From the IMG/VR virus record IMGVR_UViG_3300046168_000082, positions 1 to 64,000 of that record: a DNA stretch of 64,000 nucleotides; one strand, given 5' to 3'. The notes below the pieces were generated by a model that made no database searches, had not been told where the DNA came from, and worked only from the letters and a program-made list of their open reading frames with translations. This document shows, one piece after another, positions 15,254 through 22,984 of the stretch. The stretch is from a virus. Both the position numbers and the translations under genes were made by a program. The first letter of the stretch is position 1. Each line of letters starts with the position of its first letter.

Positions 15254-15733
15254 ATGGTACAAATAATAGATGGTAATCTTCTTGATTTCCCTAATGAAAT
15301 AGATTTTATCGCTCACTCTTGCAATACTCATAATGTTATGGGTGCAGGAGTTGCTCGACAAATAAAAGATCGCTACCCTAAAGCTTATGAAGCTGATTGT
15401 TATGCAATGTACGAAGGGGCTAATATTTTAGGGGATTATAGTTTTTCAGTAACAGATGCTACTCAAAATAAAGGTATTTATAATATGTATACCCAATCTA
15501 AAATTGGAGACAAAAGATCAGTTAATTACGAAGCATTTTATGTAGCATTAAATAAAGTGGCGGGTCATATTGAATGGCAATCCAAGCATGAAGGGGTAGA
15601 AAAGATTTTGGGCTTGCCTTGGATGATTTCTTGTGGACTTGCAGGGGGGAGTTGGAATGTAATTTTTTCAATGATAAATGATATTTTGATTGACAGAAAG
15701 TTTAAAACCTATATTGTTAAATACGATGAATAA
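15254..15733 (+). CDS. macro domain protein (ADP-ribose/Appr-1''-p binding)
   Basis: 159 aa, a single macro domain. IIDGNLLDFPNEIDFIAHSC is the first strand with the Asp loop; NTHNVMGAGVARQIKDRYP contains the N-x-x-x-x-MGAGVA loop that binds the distal ribose; ILGLPWMISCGLAGGSW is the diphosphate-binding G-loop region. It resembles ADP-ribose-1''-phosphate phosphatases (Poa1-like). A possible role is removing ADP-ribose marks or processing NAD-derived nucleotides during infection. Confidence 0.88.
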   Translation: MVQIIDGNLLDFPNEIDFIAHSCNTHNVMGAGVARQIKDRYPKAYEADCYAMYEGANILGDYSFSVTDATQNKGIYNMYTQSKIGDKRSVNYEAFYVALNKVAGHIEWQSKHEGVEKILGLPWMISCGLAGGSWNVIFSMINDILIDRKFKTYIVKYDE

Positions 15734-16016
15734 ATTAGAAGAAGCAATGGGCAGAATGAATCATATCGAGCAAGATATAGAAGCAATGATATATGCAATC
15801 GGAGATTCTGCTCGCAAATATACAGAAGATGAATTATTAAATATGTTAATTGGAATGAATCAGTTACATAAAACTCGTTATCAAATGATGTGGCAAGAGT
15901 ACGAAAATTTTACTAAAAAAAGTGTTGCCAATTTTGATTTCCACAATTATGATGGCAAAACAAAAACAACAAATCCTCTTGATGAATACATCATAGATGG
16001 AGACGATGGAGAATAG
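15726..16016 (+). CDS. hypothetical helical protein (96 aa)
   Basis: ATG 15726 overlaps the stop of the macro gene. Two long helices with Met-rich segments (RMNHIEQDIEAMIYAIGDS) and an acidic tail. Function unknown. Confidence 0.55.
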   Translation: MNKLEEAMGRMNHIEQDIEAMIYAIGDSARKYTEDELLNMLIGMNQLHKTRYQMMWQEYENFTKKSVANFDFHNYDGKTKTTNPLDEYIIDGDDGE

Positions 16017-16020
16017 AACA

Positions 16021-16404
16021 ATGATTGAATTAGAAAAACCTTGGCAAGCACCTAAAGAAGTTGCGTTAGCAATAACTGATTTAGCGTTAACTCATATCAA
16101 AAAAGTTGAAGCTAATCCCGAAGTAGAAACTGAAGGAGATAATTTTGATTATTGGAATAGCTATGAGCTAGAAGATGGTACTTATATAGATTACAATATC
16201 TATTGTGGTGATGATATTGGAGAATTTACTGATGGTGGTAATTTTATATATTATGATCCTAGCGAATGGACTTGGGATGTTGCTTGCTATGCAGTTGATC
16301 CACCAAATGAAGATAATCCTTATCATCAAATAGATACAGATAGAACACAATATTTATTTAGTTACAACAAAAAAGGAAATAGAGAGGTAGAATTTGAATC
16401 ATGA
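16021..16404 (+). CDS. hypothetical acidic protein (127 aa)
   Basis: ATG 16021 is preceded by GGAG; ATGs at 15997 and 16006 are in frame and also possible. Very acidic and aromatic (YWNSYELEDGTYIDYNIYCG). The stop overlaps the next start (ATGA). Not recognised. Confidence 0.5.
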   Translation: MIELEKPWQAPKEVALAITDLALTHIKKVEANPEVETEGDNFDYWNSYELEDGTYIDYNIYCGDDIGEFTDGGNFIYYDPSEWTWDVACYAVDPPNEDNPYHQIDTDRTQYLFSYNKKGNREVEFES

Positions 16405-16733
16405 AACATATCCACTTATACATATTATTCCCCATTTTCTTGTCAAGCGTCCAAGGAGAAAAAGGTTCAATTTGGGATTTCTCTAAATTTAACAATAGTG
16501 TTAGAGTTATTGATGTAAATAAAACTTCAAATAAACAACAAAGTTTTACAGAAACTAGGCAATGGGTTATTCATCTTGAGAAAAAAAAAGAGCAAGAATT
16601 TTCAAAATATAAAGAAGTGTTTCAGAAAAACAAAAAACAATGCAAGTGCAGAGAATGTTTTGAAAAAGCAAAAGCTAAAGACTCAAAGCTTAGATATGTT
16701 GACTATCTTCATCAACTTCATAAAAACAAATAA
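16401..16733 (+). CDS. exported hypothetical protein with CKCREC motif (110 aa)
   Basis: A signal peptide (MKHIHLYILFPIFLSSVQG) is followed by a charged helical region, CKCRECFEKAKAKD, and a C-terminal LRYVDYLHQLHKNK. The same RYVDYLH tail ends the neighbouring lipoprotein (16771-17004), so the two look like paralogues or share a docking motif. ATGA overlap with the previous gene. Confidence 0.6.
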   Translation: MKHIHLYILFPIFLSSVQGEKGSIWDFSKFNNSVRVIDVNKTSNKQQSFTETRQWVIHLEKKKEQEFSKYKEVFQKNKKQCKCRECFEKAKAKDSKLRYVDYLHQLHKNK

Positions 16734-16770
16734 AATAGAAAAAACCATTCTAAATATTATTATATAAATA

Positions 16771-17004
16771 ATGAAATATTTATTTTTGTTATGTTTGTTT
16801 ATAGCGGGGTGCGGTCAAAAAAAACCTATGCCAACATTGCATAATTACCCAATGCTTGACCCACATAACTGCCCTTTACCAACAGATGATTATGACAATC
16901 CTATTTTAAAAGCACAAGCTAAAACATTAAATATGCGTTATGTGGATTACCTTCATTTCGTGAATAACAAAAAAAATGAAGAAGTATTGGTCTTGGGCGA
17001 GTGA
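16771..17004 (+). CDS. predicted lipoprotein with RYVDYLH tail (77 aa)
   Basis: MKYLFLLCLFIAGCGQKK is a lipoprotein signal with lipobox IAGC (Cys14). The mature part is short, Pro-rich, and ends NMRYVDYLHFVNNKK, repeating the RYVDYLH segment of the upstream exported protein. Possible superinfection-exclusion lipoprotein; unproven. Confidence 0.65.
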   Translation: MKYLFLLCLFIAGCGQKKPMPTLHNYPMLDPHNCPLPTDDYDNPILKAQAKTLNMRYVDYLHFVNNKKNEEVLVLGE

Positions 17005-17101
17005 ACGATTGGTTGGCTTTTTTACTTATAATGATTATCTTGTCATTGAGCTTTTGGTTATTTTTTTCTTGACGGCTGTTATATTATTTGCTAATGTTTG
17101 A
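16976..17101 (+). CDS. single-pass membrane protein (41 aa)
   Basis: ATG 16976 overlaps the lipoprotein end. The C-terminal half LVIELLVIFFLTAVILFANV is one membrane helix. The reading frame runs through the promoter of the next gene. Confidence 0.45.
   Translation: MKKYWSWASERLVGFFTYNDYLVIELLVIFFLTAVILFANV
17069..17097 (+). promoter_or_regulatory. leaderless-type promoter
   Basis: TTGACG, 17 nt, TAATGT, then 7 nt to ATG 17105; supports that start over the in-frame ATG at 17147. Confidence 0.65.
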
Positions 17102-17104
17102 GTT

Positions 17105-17698
17105 ATGAGCGGAGAAGGATTATCAGTAAGTTTTAGAAGAACGCAAATGACTACAAAGTCTAATCAAGAACTCCTTGCGGAATTTCAAAAGATTATCTAT
17201 GCGAGTCCTGTCACTAGACACATGAAATGGTATGGCAAAGATCATAGCGTTGACATACTAGAGCATGGTGACGATAATCGCCAAAAATGGGAGCAAGAAT
17301 ATGTTGCAATCAAAGATACTTTTCAATTTGAGATTAGTGTTTGCGAGTCTTGGTATAAAGATGCCGATTTATATGAGTCACATGAAAGAGAAGATAGTTT
17401 TGTTTCTCTTGCTAGAAGGTTTGCAAACGACAATGCTCTTATGTATTTTCCAAATGGTTTCCCTGCTGAATGGATAGAGACAGAAACTGCTGATGGAGAA
17501 AGGTGTTGGAATCATTATAAAGTAAAACCCAATGATAAAAACATTGACAAGATATGCGATCTATGGTATCGTTATGGAATAATGAACTTACAAGCATTTG
17601 ATAAAGAAGTCGAATCTCAACTTTGGGTTGAAGCTAGAGATAACATAAAAGAATTAATGGAGTTAAATTATGAAAATACAAAGTTGGCTAACAATTAG
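17105..17698 (+). CDS. hypothetical protein (197 aa)
   Basis: Start fixed by the upstream promoter. Mixed alpha/beta, Trp-rich (RHMKWYGKDHS, WIETETADGERCWNHYKV). No motif recognised. It overlaps the following gene by 29 nt. Confidence 0.55.
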   Translation: MSGEGLSVSFRRTQMTTKSNQELLAEFQKIIYASPVTRHMKWYGKDHSVDILEHGDDNRQKWEQEYVAIKDTFQFEISVCESWYKDADLYESHEREDSFVSLARRFANDNALMYFPNGFPAEWIETETADGERCWNHYKVKPNDKNIDKICDLWYRYGIMNLQAFDKEVESQLWVEARDNIKELMELNYENTKLANN

Positions 17699-17942
17699 AC
17701 AAGAAGACGATACAGATGATTGGTCTGCACCCATTATGTGGTTAGACGATATGTCCGAAGATGACCTTTTTCCATCTGATGATTTAAATATTGATTGGGT
17801 AGAAGAAATGGACAAAGAAGGAGCACCAATTTTGGAAGATGACCATCTTGGCAGAGATATTTGCATTGAAGTCACTTGCCCATCGAAAAAACTTGACAAG
17901 CGTAGGGCGGTAGGTTACAATATAGACTTTGATTGGAACTAA
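17670..17942 (+). CDS. hypothetical acidic protein (90 aa)
   Basis: Overlaps the previous gene. Strongly acidic (RQEDDTDDW, DDMSEDDLFPSDD), which could mimic DNA charge or bind a basic partner; no family recognised. Confidence 0.5.
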   Translation: MKIQSWLTIRQEDDTDDWSAPIMWLDDMSEDDLFPSDDLNIDWVEEMDKEGAPILEDDHLGRDICIEVTCPSKKLDKRRAVGYNIDFDWN

Positions 17943-17944
17943 TT

Positions 17945-18226
17945 ATGAAAATATCAATTACAACAGATAAAAAAGTATTTAGTGTTGAAGATGAATATGG
18001 ATTTGATTGCTCAACTATTCAGGATGCAGTGGAAATGTTCAAAGGCTTACTTGTATGTGCAGGATTTCATCCTAGTAATGTAGATGATGCTTTTAATACC
18101 GAGTACACATGGTTTACAGAAGAAGAGAGAAACGAAAATATGCAAGGACATACAAAAGAAGAAGTCCAAAATTGGCAAAACAATTTGTTTAAACAAGACG
18201 ATAAAGACAATGATTATGTTTTTTAA
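17945..18226 (+). CDS. hypothetical protein (93 aa)
   Basis: ATG 17945 two bases after the previous stop. Beta start (MKISITTDKKVFSVED) then a helix with Phe/Leu (AVEMFKGLLVCAGFHP) and an acidic tail. Typical small early phage protein of unknown role. Confidence 0.55.
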   Translation: MKISITTDKKVFSVEDEYGFDCSTIQDAVEMFKGLLVCAGFHPSNVDDAFNTEYTWFTEEERNENMQGHTKEEVQNWQNNLFKQDDKDNDYVF

Positions 18227-18228
18227 TT

Positions 18229-18498
18229 ATGAATCCGTTTGATGAATTTAGAAGTTTAATAAATAAAATATTTATTTTAATTATATTGATTACGATATTT
18301 TTATTTCTATTTTCTTGCAAAACTAATGCGTCAATGTACAATATTTATTTAGAGCATCAACCAAATGAACCACTTTATAGCACATCATCTCTTGAAGATG
18401 CTAAAGACTATTATAGGTATTTTAAACCATTTCATTCTGATATGTATATCACAACAATTGAAGAAAATAATAATTTAGTAATTTTAAAATATGACTGA
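18229..18498 (+). CDS. membrane-anchored or lipoprotein-like protein (89 aa)
   Basis: An N-terminal 10-residue polar segment, then a long hydrophobic helix IFILIILITIFLFLFSCKT whose FSC resembles a lipobox, then a soluble domain. The signal is longer than typical lipoprotein signals, so a plain membrane anchor is an alternative. Confidence 0.55.
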   Translation: MNPFDEFRSLINKIFILIILITIFLFLFSCKTNASMYNIYLEHQPNEPLYSTSSLEDAKDYYRYFKPFHSDMYITTIEENNNLVILKYD

Positions 18499-18724
18499 AA
18501 AACAAGAAGAGCAAATGCTAGAACTTTCTGCTGAATTATGTGATTTACTAAAAAACAATTTAACAATAGCAACAATAGAGCAAAAACATAAATTTGAAGA
18601 AATGCTAGATTCAGCCTCTTTCTTTTTTGACAATTCATCTTACGATAGGTCAATTGATGAGATGAAATCTTTAATTAAACAATTAAAAACACATAAAAAT
18701 GATACAGATAGAGGATGCAAATAA
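18491..18724 (+). CDS. small helical protein (77 aa)
   Basis: Overlaps the previous gene by 8 nt. All-helical (EEQMLELSAELCDLLKNNL). The 3' end overlaps the next gene. Function unknown. Confidence 0.5.
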   Translation: MTEKQEEQMLELSAELCDLLKNNLTIATIEQKHKFEEMLDSASFFFDNSSYDRSIDEMKSLIKQLKTHKNDTDRGCK

Positions 18725-18899
18725 CGAAAGTTACCACATTAACCCACAAAATGTTGTCTATGTAAAAGCTAGAATTGACCCTATGAAAAGAGAAAAGTGG
18801 TGGAAAATTACTTTTGTTAATGGAGAGCAATTGCACACTAAAAATGAAGAAGGTGTTCGGTCTATTATAAACGCAATAAAAGTAAAATTTAGAGCGTAA
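18699..18899 (+). CDS. small hypothetical protein (66 aa)
   Basis: ATG 18699 within the previous gene. The order of strands (YHINPQNVVYVKARI, KWWKITFVNGEQLH) and a last helix suggest a small beta domain. Not recognised. Confidence 0.5.
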   Translation: MIQIEDANNESYHINPQNVVYVKARIDPMKREKWWKITFVNGEQLHTKNEEGVRSIINAIKVKFRA

Positions 18900-18971
18900 T
18901 GGATTTTTTGCTTGCTATGGTAGTGGGTGTTGTGCTATTATATATATCAATTAATAATTTATGGAATCACA

Positions 18972-19262
18972 ATGATTGAAAAAGAAATAATTTTAAAAGA
19001 AACTGCCGATGGCGATTTATTTTTTACTATACCCGATGATGTTCTTGAAAGATTAGGGTGGAAAGAAGGAGACGATCTAAAGTTTGAAGAAAGAAATGCT
19101 TCGGTTTTAATTCGTAAAGTAAAATATGAAAGTGTTGAGTTGGAATTTGATGACGAAGAATTACTCAAATACATGAAGTTTGCACATGAAAAAGGGATCA
19201 CATTTAACGAACTTTGTGAAGAAGCAGTTAAAGTTAAATTAAATGAGGTTGATTCTAAGTAA
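18972..19262 (+). CDS. AbrB/SpoVT-like swapped-hairpin DNA-binding protein
   Basis: 96 aa. GDLFFTIPDDVLERLGWKEG then DDLKFEERNASVLIRKV matches the AbrB/MazE-type hairpin domain (x-I-P-x-x-x-x-x-x-L-G-W-x-x-G-D). The C-terminal KYMKFAHEKGITFNELCEEA is a helix pair. Related proteins are antitoxins or small transcription regulators. No toxin gene is adjacent, so a regulatory role is more likely. A -10-like TATTAT lies about 30 nt upstream. Confidence 0.75.
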   Translation: MIEKEIILKETADGDLFFTIPDDVLERLGWKEGDDLKFEERNASVLIRKVKYESVELEFDDEELLKYMKFAHEKGITFNELCEEAVKVKLNEVDSK

Positions 19263-19434
19263 AATATTATATTATGTCGGAGATTTAATTAGTAAATTGT
19301 TTTATTATAATTTTTTTTGCAGAAGAGCGAGAGTTTTATACCCAATTTATAGTAAAATAATGATTTTAAGTTCTGATCTCGACAAAGATGGAAGAACATG
19401 GAAAAGAATTAAGAAAAGAAAATTAAATGAATAA
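19243..19434 (+). CDS. small conserved phage protein, YPIYSKIMILSSDLD type (63 aa)
   Basis: The pattern YYVGDLISKL then RVLYPIYSKIMILSSDLDKD is shared by many small proteins of large phages (Y-P-x-Y-x-x-L-M-x-x-S-x-DLD). Role unknown. Overlaps both neighbours. Confidence 0.6.
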   Translation: MRLILSKILYYVGDLISKLFYYNFFCRRARVLYPIYSKIMILSSDLDKDGRTWKRIKKRKLNE

Positions 19435-19666
19435 TCTTTTTCCAAATAATAAAGAACCCGAAATACCGCCCGACACTTGTCCGTATATAAATTTTATTCA
19501 AGAAGTTTTAGATCAAATTAAAGATAAAAATAAATCTCAAACATTAAATTCTCAAATACAATTGATAAATGATACTCTTGAATATGTTAGAGACGCTAAT
19601 TCTGCTTTAAGAGATTGTGGAAAATATTGGAAAAGAAAATATGATAGCAAAGGAAAAAGAAAATGA
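19427..19666 (+). CDS. hypothetical protein (79 aa)
   Basis: Overlaps the previous and next genes by a few bases. Pro-rich N-terminus (KEPEIPPDTCPYINF) followed by a helical domain. Not recognised. Confidence 0.5.
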   Translation: MNNLFPNNKEPEIPPDTCPYINFIQEVLDQIKDKNKSQTLNSQIQLINDTLEYVRDANSALRDCGKYWKRKYDSKGKRK

Positions 19667-19866
19667 ACGAACAAATGATAGAAGAAATTAATTATCGTAA
19701 AGGTTATGATAAAGGATGGGCAGATGCACAAGAATATCTTGTTAAAAAATTTGAAAAAATATTATCAAAAAATTCGCATCAATCTTACGACAAGGGTTAT
19801 CAAGATGGAGCAAATCAAAAAGATAATAAACCTTGCGTGTGTGGATTTTGGGGGGATAAAAAATGA
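19663..19866 (+). CDS. hypothetical protein (67 aa)
   Basis: ATGA overlap with the previous gene. Two copies of a GYDKG/GYQDG segment (YRKGYDKGWADAQEY and SYDKGYQDGANQK), a repeat common in small phage proteins, and a C-terminal CVCGFWG. Confidence 0.5.
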   Translation: MNEQMIEEINYRKGYDKGWADAQEYLVKKFEKILSKNSHQSYDKGYQDGANQKDNKPCVCGFWGDKK

Positions 19867-20027
19867 CAGAAGAAAAACAAGAATATATTATAATTGATTG
19901 GAATCGCCCACATGGTCACGAAAGAGTACCAACAAATAAAAAAATTCTCTTGACAAAAGATGAGGCTTATGATTTAAATAAGTTACTTACATTAAATGGA
20001 GAAAATAAAAGATATATAAAATTGTGA
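19863..20027 (+). CDS. small hypothetical protein (54 aa)
   Basis: ATG 19863 overlaps the previous stop; TGA 20025-20027 overlaps the GTG of the next gene. The product begins MTEEKQEYIIIDWNRPHGH. Complete stop/start chaining supports it. Confidence 0.5.
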   Translation: MTEEKQEYIIIDWNRPHGHERVPTNKKILLTKDEAYDLNKLLTLNGENKRYIKL

Positions 20028-20305
20028 AACCAATACACAACACTAGAAACTGCAATTACAGAAGGTTCTTGTACAAAAAATTAAAACACGGCAAAATAAG
20101 TGGCAAGTTTTATAAGTTTCTTTATAGAAACTTTCCCTATCGAGTTACCGCAAGAGAAGTGCAAGTTTGTGTTCAAAAAGTTCTTTACGCTGACATGAAC
20201 GAAGACAAAGCTATCGCTATTTTACAAAAACAAAGCAATGAACTCAGAAGACAAAGAGAAATGGCAAAATCAAATTGGGAGTGCAGAAAAAAAATTGAAA
20301 AATAA
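20024..20305 (+). CDS. hypothetical basic protein (93 aa), GTG start
   Basis: The GTG at 20024 overlaps the preceding TGA. Rich in Arg/Lys (RNCNYRRFLYKKLKHGK, FLYRNFPYRVTAREV), suggesting nucleic-acid binding; no family recognised. Confidence 0.5.
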   Translation: MKPIHNTRNCNYRRFLYKKLKHGKISGKFYKFLYRNFPYRVTAREVQVCVQKVLYADMNEDKAIAILQKQSNELRRQREMAKSNWECRKKIEK

Positions 20306-20306
20306 C

Positions 20307-20516
20307 ATGAAACAAATTATACTTGAAACTTTAAAAGAAATTGCTTGTAGCAATACAGGTACTTGCCAAATAAACTTACAATCAGAATCTGCACAAGAAA
20401 TGATTGCGAATAAATTGCTTGACAAGTTAGAGCCTTTTGTGCAAAATCAGACTATGCAAATAGTAGAAGATATTGTTTTATCAAATGGCGATTATGTAGG
20501 AGAAGCCCATGAATAA
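20307..20516 (+). CDS. hypothetical protein (69 aa)
   Basis: ATG 20307 one base after the previous stop; an upstream in-frame ATG at 20238 would overlap heavily. Helical with TCQINLQSESAQEMIANKLL. Unknown role. Confidence 0.45.
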   Translation: MKQIILETLKEIACSNTGTCQINLQSESAQEMIANKLLDKLEPFVQNQTMQIVEDIVLSNGDYVGEAHE

Positions 20517-20730
20517 CGAACAAATACAAAGTGTTGTTGAAGCAAATAAATTAATTCTTGAAGATATTCTTTCTAATGATAGTTTTCAAGTTGAAGATTT
20601 ACTTAGAATATCAAAAAATATGGAAGATTTAATTGAAAATCTCCACTTTTGGCTTGAGCAAGATAATTCTGAAAGATTTTTTTACGAACTAAAAAATTAT
20701 ATGAATTGGTTGTTAGATAACTTTTCCTAA
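20509..20730 (+). CDS. small acidic helical protein (73 aa)
   Basis: Overlaps the previous end. All-helical and acidic (ANKLILEDILSNDSFQVED), ending WLLDNFS. Unknown. Confidence 0.45.
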   Translation: MNNEQIQSVVEANKLILEDILSNDSFQVEDLLRISKNMEDLIENLHFWLEQDNSERFFYELKNYMNWLLDNFS

Positions 20731-20731
20731 C

Positions 20732-21064
20732 ATGGCTTGCAAAGATAAAAATTGCGTCTGCAACGACAACAAAAAGAAAAACATGGATACTTTAGATAAA
20801 ATTAGAAAAATTCGATCTGAACGAGTCGAACAATTAAAGGAAACGATTGCCGAATACAATCCCGAAGCATTATTCGCTGATGGTCACGATCATGCTATCA
20901 TGGGCTATTCTAGTGACGGCAGGGTTGTTTACTCTGCCGACCAAATAATTGGTGGACTAATGAACGAAGGCATGACAAATGAAGAGGCAATAGAGTATTT
21001 TCATTTTAATATTGAGGGTGCTTATGTCGGTGAATTTACTCCAATTTATATGTACGAGGAATAA
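20732..21064 (+). CDS. conserved phage protein with YNPEALFADGHDHAIMG (110 aa)
   Basis: YNPEALFADGHDHAIMGYSS, then GMTNEEAIEYFHFNIEGAYV and TPIY, is the pattern of a small protein family widespread in tailed phages. The N-terminus has CKDKNCVC. Function unknown. Starts immediately after the previous stop. Confidence 0.7.
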   Translation: MACKDKNCVCNDNKKKNMDTLDKIRKIRSERVEQLKETIAEYNPEALFADGHDHAIMGYSSDGRVVYSADQIIGGLMNEGMTNEEAIEYFHFNIEGAYVGEFTPIYMYEE

Positions 21065-21067
21065 TCA

Positions 21068-21364
21068 ATGTGGAATTATAGAATAATTAAAGACGAAAAT
21101 AATTATGGTCTTTACGAAGTTATGTATAATGACGATGGAGAAATATTCGCTCATAGCGAAAAACCCGAAATTGTTGGCGAAAACCCAAAAGATTTACTTG
21201 ATACTTTAGAATTAATGATTCACGATGTAAATAAACACATTATTGATGGTAAAGAAATATTAGAAATAGATAAAATAAAATTCGCAAAACCATGCGAAGA
21301 TTATGATAAAAGTGAAGCTATAACTTATGAAGAGTTAAAAAAAATGCTTGACAAGTTAGAATAG
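21068..21364 (+). CDS. conserved small phage protein, MWNYRII type (98 aa)
   Basis: MWNYRIIKDENNYGLYEVMY is a recurrent start in small phage proteins (a WNYR-x-x, YGLYEV beta hairpin), followed by a helix LLDTLELMIHDV and an acidic tail. Function unknown. Its last codons contain the -35 box of the next promoter. Confidence 0.65.
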   Translation: MWNYRIIKDENNYGLYEVMYNDDGEIFAHSEKPEIVGENPKDLLDTLELMIHDVNKHIIDGKEILEIDKIKFAKPCEDYDKSEAITYEELKKMLDKLE

Positions 21365-21376
21365 CTATAATAGTAT
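21348..21376 (+). promoter_or_regulatory. leaderless-type promoter
   Basis: TTGACA, 17 nt, TAGTAT; 7 nt to ATG 21384. The -35 lies inside the preceding coding sequence. Confidence 0.75.
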
Positions 21377-21383
21377 TTTAGTT

Positions 21384-21608
21384 ATGACAAAAAAAACATA
21401 CGAAGTAGAAATTGCGAGTACAACATATCGTACTTTTCAAGTAGAAGCAGATTCACCCGAAAAGGCTCAAGACATTGCATTTGATGAAATGTATGAAGAT
21501 TATGAGATAAGTAAGACATGGAAGCAAAATGCTGAAGTTAGTTTTATAGAAGAGCAAGAAAAACCTAAAGATGATTCGGAGCTTGACAAACTAAACCAAG
21601 ACTTATAA
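21384..21608 (+). CDS. small DpnD/PcfM-like beta protein (74 aa)
   Basis: KTYEVEIASTTYRTFQVEAD followed by a SPEKAQDIAFDEM helix is the strand-strand-helix pattern of small phage proteins related to DpnD/PcfM. Role unknown. Confidence 0.55.
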   Translation: MTKKTYEVEIASTTYRTFQVEADSPEKAQDIAFDEMYEDYEISKTWKQNAEVSFIEEQEKPKDDSELDKLNQDL

Positions 21609-21611
21609 GGT
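21583..21611 (+). promoter_or_regulatory. leaderless-type promoter
   Basis: TTGACA, 17 nt, TAAGGT, 6 nt to ATG 21618; the -35 is inside the preceding gene. Confidence 0.8.
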
Positions 21612-21617
21612 AAAGAC

Positions 21618-21908
21618 ATGAATAAACACGAAGAAGCACAAAAAATAGATAGTTTGTTTGAAGTTGAAAGTGGATTAGACACTCGCCTTTTTGAGTTGGC
21701 GGGTTATCCTCTCATTGAAGACCTTGTAGAAAAAATGTTTCAATTAAAAGAAGAGATGAACAAGAGACTTAATGACAGAGCAAAACTTTTAGGTATAGGT
21801 GGAGAGTTTGGTGTTGTTCCACCCGATACATCTCATTTAAATAATGATGATTTTGGTGCATTTATTAGAGGTGAAATAACGCAAGAGCAAGTGGAAGCAA
21901 AAAGATGA
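21618..21908 (+). CDS. hypothetical protein (96 aa)
   Basis: Helical N-terminal half (ARLFELAGYPLIEDL-like region) and a C-terminal GVVPPDTSHLNNDDFGAF segment. The stop overlaps the next ATG. Not recognised. Confidence 0.5.
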   Translation: MNKHEEAQKIDSLFEVESGLDTRLFELAGYPLIEDLVEKMFQLKEEMNKRLNDRAKLLGIGGEFGVVPPDTSHLNNDDFGAFIRGEITQEQVEAKR

Positions 21909-22060
21909 AAATAATTCGCACAATAATTAATTGGTTTCACCGCAAACGAAATATGCGTTCATCTAAAAAACAAATGGATAAAATAATGAGTGAAGTTAAT
22001 GCTGACTTTATGGATTATGATGGCATGGGGAACTATGGAAGATTTCCTCCCGAAAAATAA
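21905..22060 (+). CDS. small basic protein (51 aa)
   Basis: ATGA overlap with the previous gene. N-terminus amphipathic and basic (MKIIRTIINWFHRKRNMRSS), possibly membrane-peripheral. Unknown role. Confidence 0.45.
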   Translation: MKIIRTIINWFHRKRNMRSSKKQMDKIMSEVNADFMDYDGMGNYGRFPPEK

Positions 22061-22064
22061 ACGC

Positions 22065-22093
22065 TTGACAATAATAAATAAAAGATATAAGGT
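22065..22093 (+). promoter_or_regulatory. leaderless-type promoter
   Basis: TTGACA, 17 nt, TAAGGT, 6 nt to ATG 22100. Confidence 0.8.
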
Positions 22094-22099
22094 ATAGAC

Positions 22100-22516
22100 A
22101 TGAAAGAAATTATAGGAGACGATCACCCAACTTACGAAGAATCCGTCAATATGACTCTTGCAGAAAAACAAAAGGCTGAGGCTTTGACTTATCTCACAGA
22201 AGTAGAGAGCGAAATCAATAAGCAAAACATTGAAAGATTAATGAAAGAAAATCTTGAGCTTAGACATCGCTTGTCATGTATTGCTGATGATATTGAAATT
22301 ATTGATAGGCACATTAAAAATAATTGCAATAAAAGATTTAAAAGACCAAGCTTGAATAAAGATGGTAGCACCTATGCAGATGAAGCATGGCACAATGTTA
22401 CAAATATAGAAATTGCTTGTGATTTAAATGATGACGAGCCATTATATTGGGGAAGTAAAATCAAAGGAGAACTCACTCAAGACCAAATCATGGAAATGGA
22501 ACAACAAATACGATGA
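22100..22516 (+). CDS. hypothetical coiled-coil protein (138 aa)
   Basis: An N-terminal helical stretch with heptads (EINKQNIERLMKENLELRHR), then an acidic C-terminal domain. ATGA overlap with the next gene. Unknown. Confidence 0.5.
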   Translation: MKEIIGDDHPTYEESVNMTLAEKQKAEALTYLTEVESEINKQNIERLMKENLELRHRLSCIADDIEIIDRHIKNNCNKRFKRPSLNKDGSTYADEAWHNVTNIEIACDLNDDEPLYWGSKIKGELTQDQIMEMEQQIR

Positions 22517-22701
22517 ATATCGACTATACATTATTAGAAAAACAAAGAGATCACTTATTATCTATTTTATGGCATGACTTTAAACCCGCTGAAGAAAAAG
22601 AAGGTCAACCTGTTCCATTAGACAGAGAGTTAGGTTGGGGAATTGTACATTTACTAGATGATTTATTAGATCAAAATTATTACAAAGAAAAAAATGGATA
22701 A
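22513..22701 (+). CDS. small hypothetical protein (62 aa)
   Basis: ATGA overlap at its start and 8-nt overlap at its end. Helical; ends LLDDLLDQNYYKEKNG. Unknown. Confidence 0.45.
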   Translation: MNIDYTLLEKQRDHLLSILWHDFKPAEEKEGQPVPLDRELGWGIVHLLDDLLDQNYYKEKNG

Positions 22702-22984
22702 TAAAAAAAGAGAATATTGCGTTGGAATTAAAATAATCAACGCTTTTTATGTTGAAGCAGAAAGTCGAGATGAAGCAGAGCAAATAGTCAGAGAGTATGA
22801 TCCATACAAAACTCTTGACGATTGTGATTTTAGTATTGAATATGCTGATCCTACAAATGGAGAAATCGCATGGAAAATAAAAGCGGATGAAGTGGATTGG
22901 AAAAAACTTCGCGATGAAGATGATAATTGGCTTGACAAACGCATTGACGATCTCTATGGTGATGATCCTACTTATAACACATAA
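22694..22984 (+). CDS. hypothetical protein with beta-hairpin/helix start (96 aa)
   Basis: YCVGIKIINAFYVEAESRDE then AEQIVREYDP follows the same strand-strand-helix plan as the 21384 gene product, so the two are likely related. Acidic C-terminus. Unknown role. Confidence 0.5.
   Translation: MDNKKREYCVGIKIINAFYVEAESRDEAEQIVREYDPYKTLDDCDFSIEYADPTNGEIAWKIKADEVDWKKLRDEDDNWLDKRIDDLYGDDPTYNT

Noticed and set aside
18972-19262. Toxin-antitoxin module at the AbrB-like gene
   Set aside because: The next gene is a conserved small phage protein, without PIN, MazF or similar toxin features.
20414-20445. TTGACA inside the 20307 gene as a promoter
   Set aside because: No TAnnnT at 16-18 nt; CTTGACAAG is a frequent coding hexamer here (Leu-Asp-Lys).
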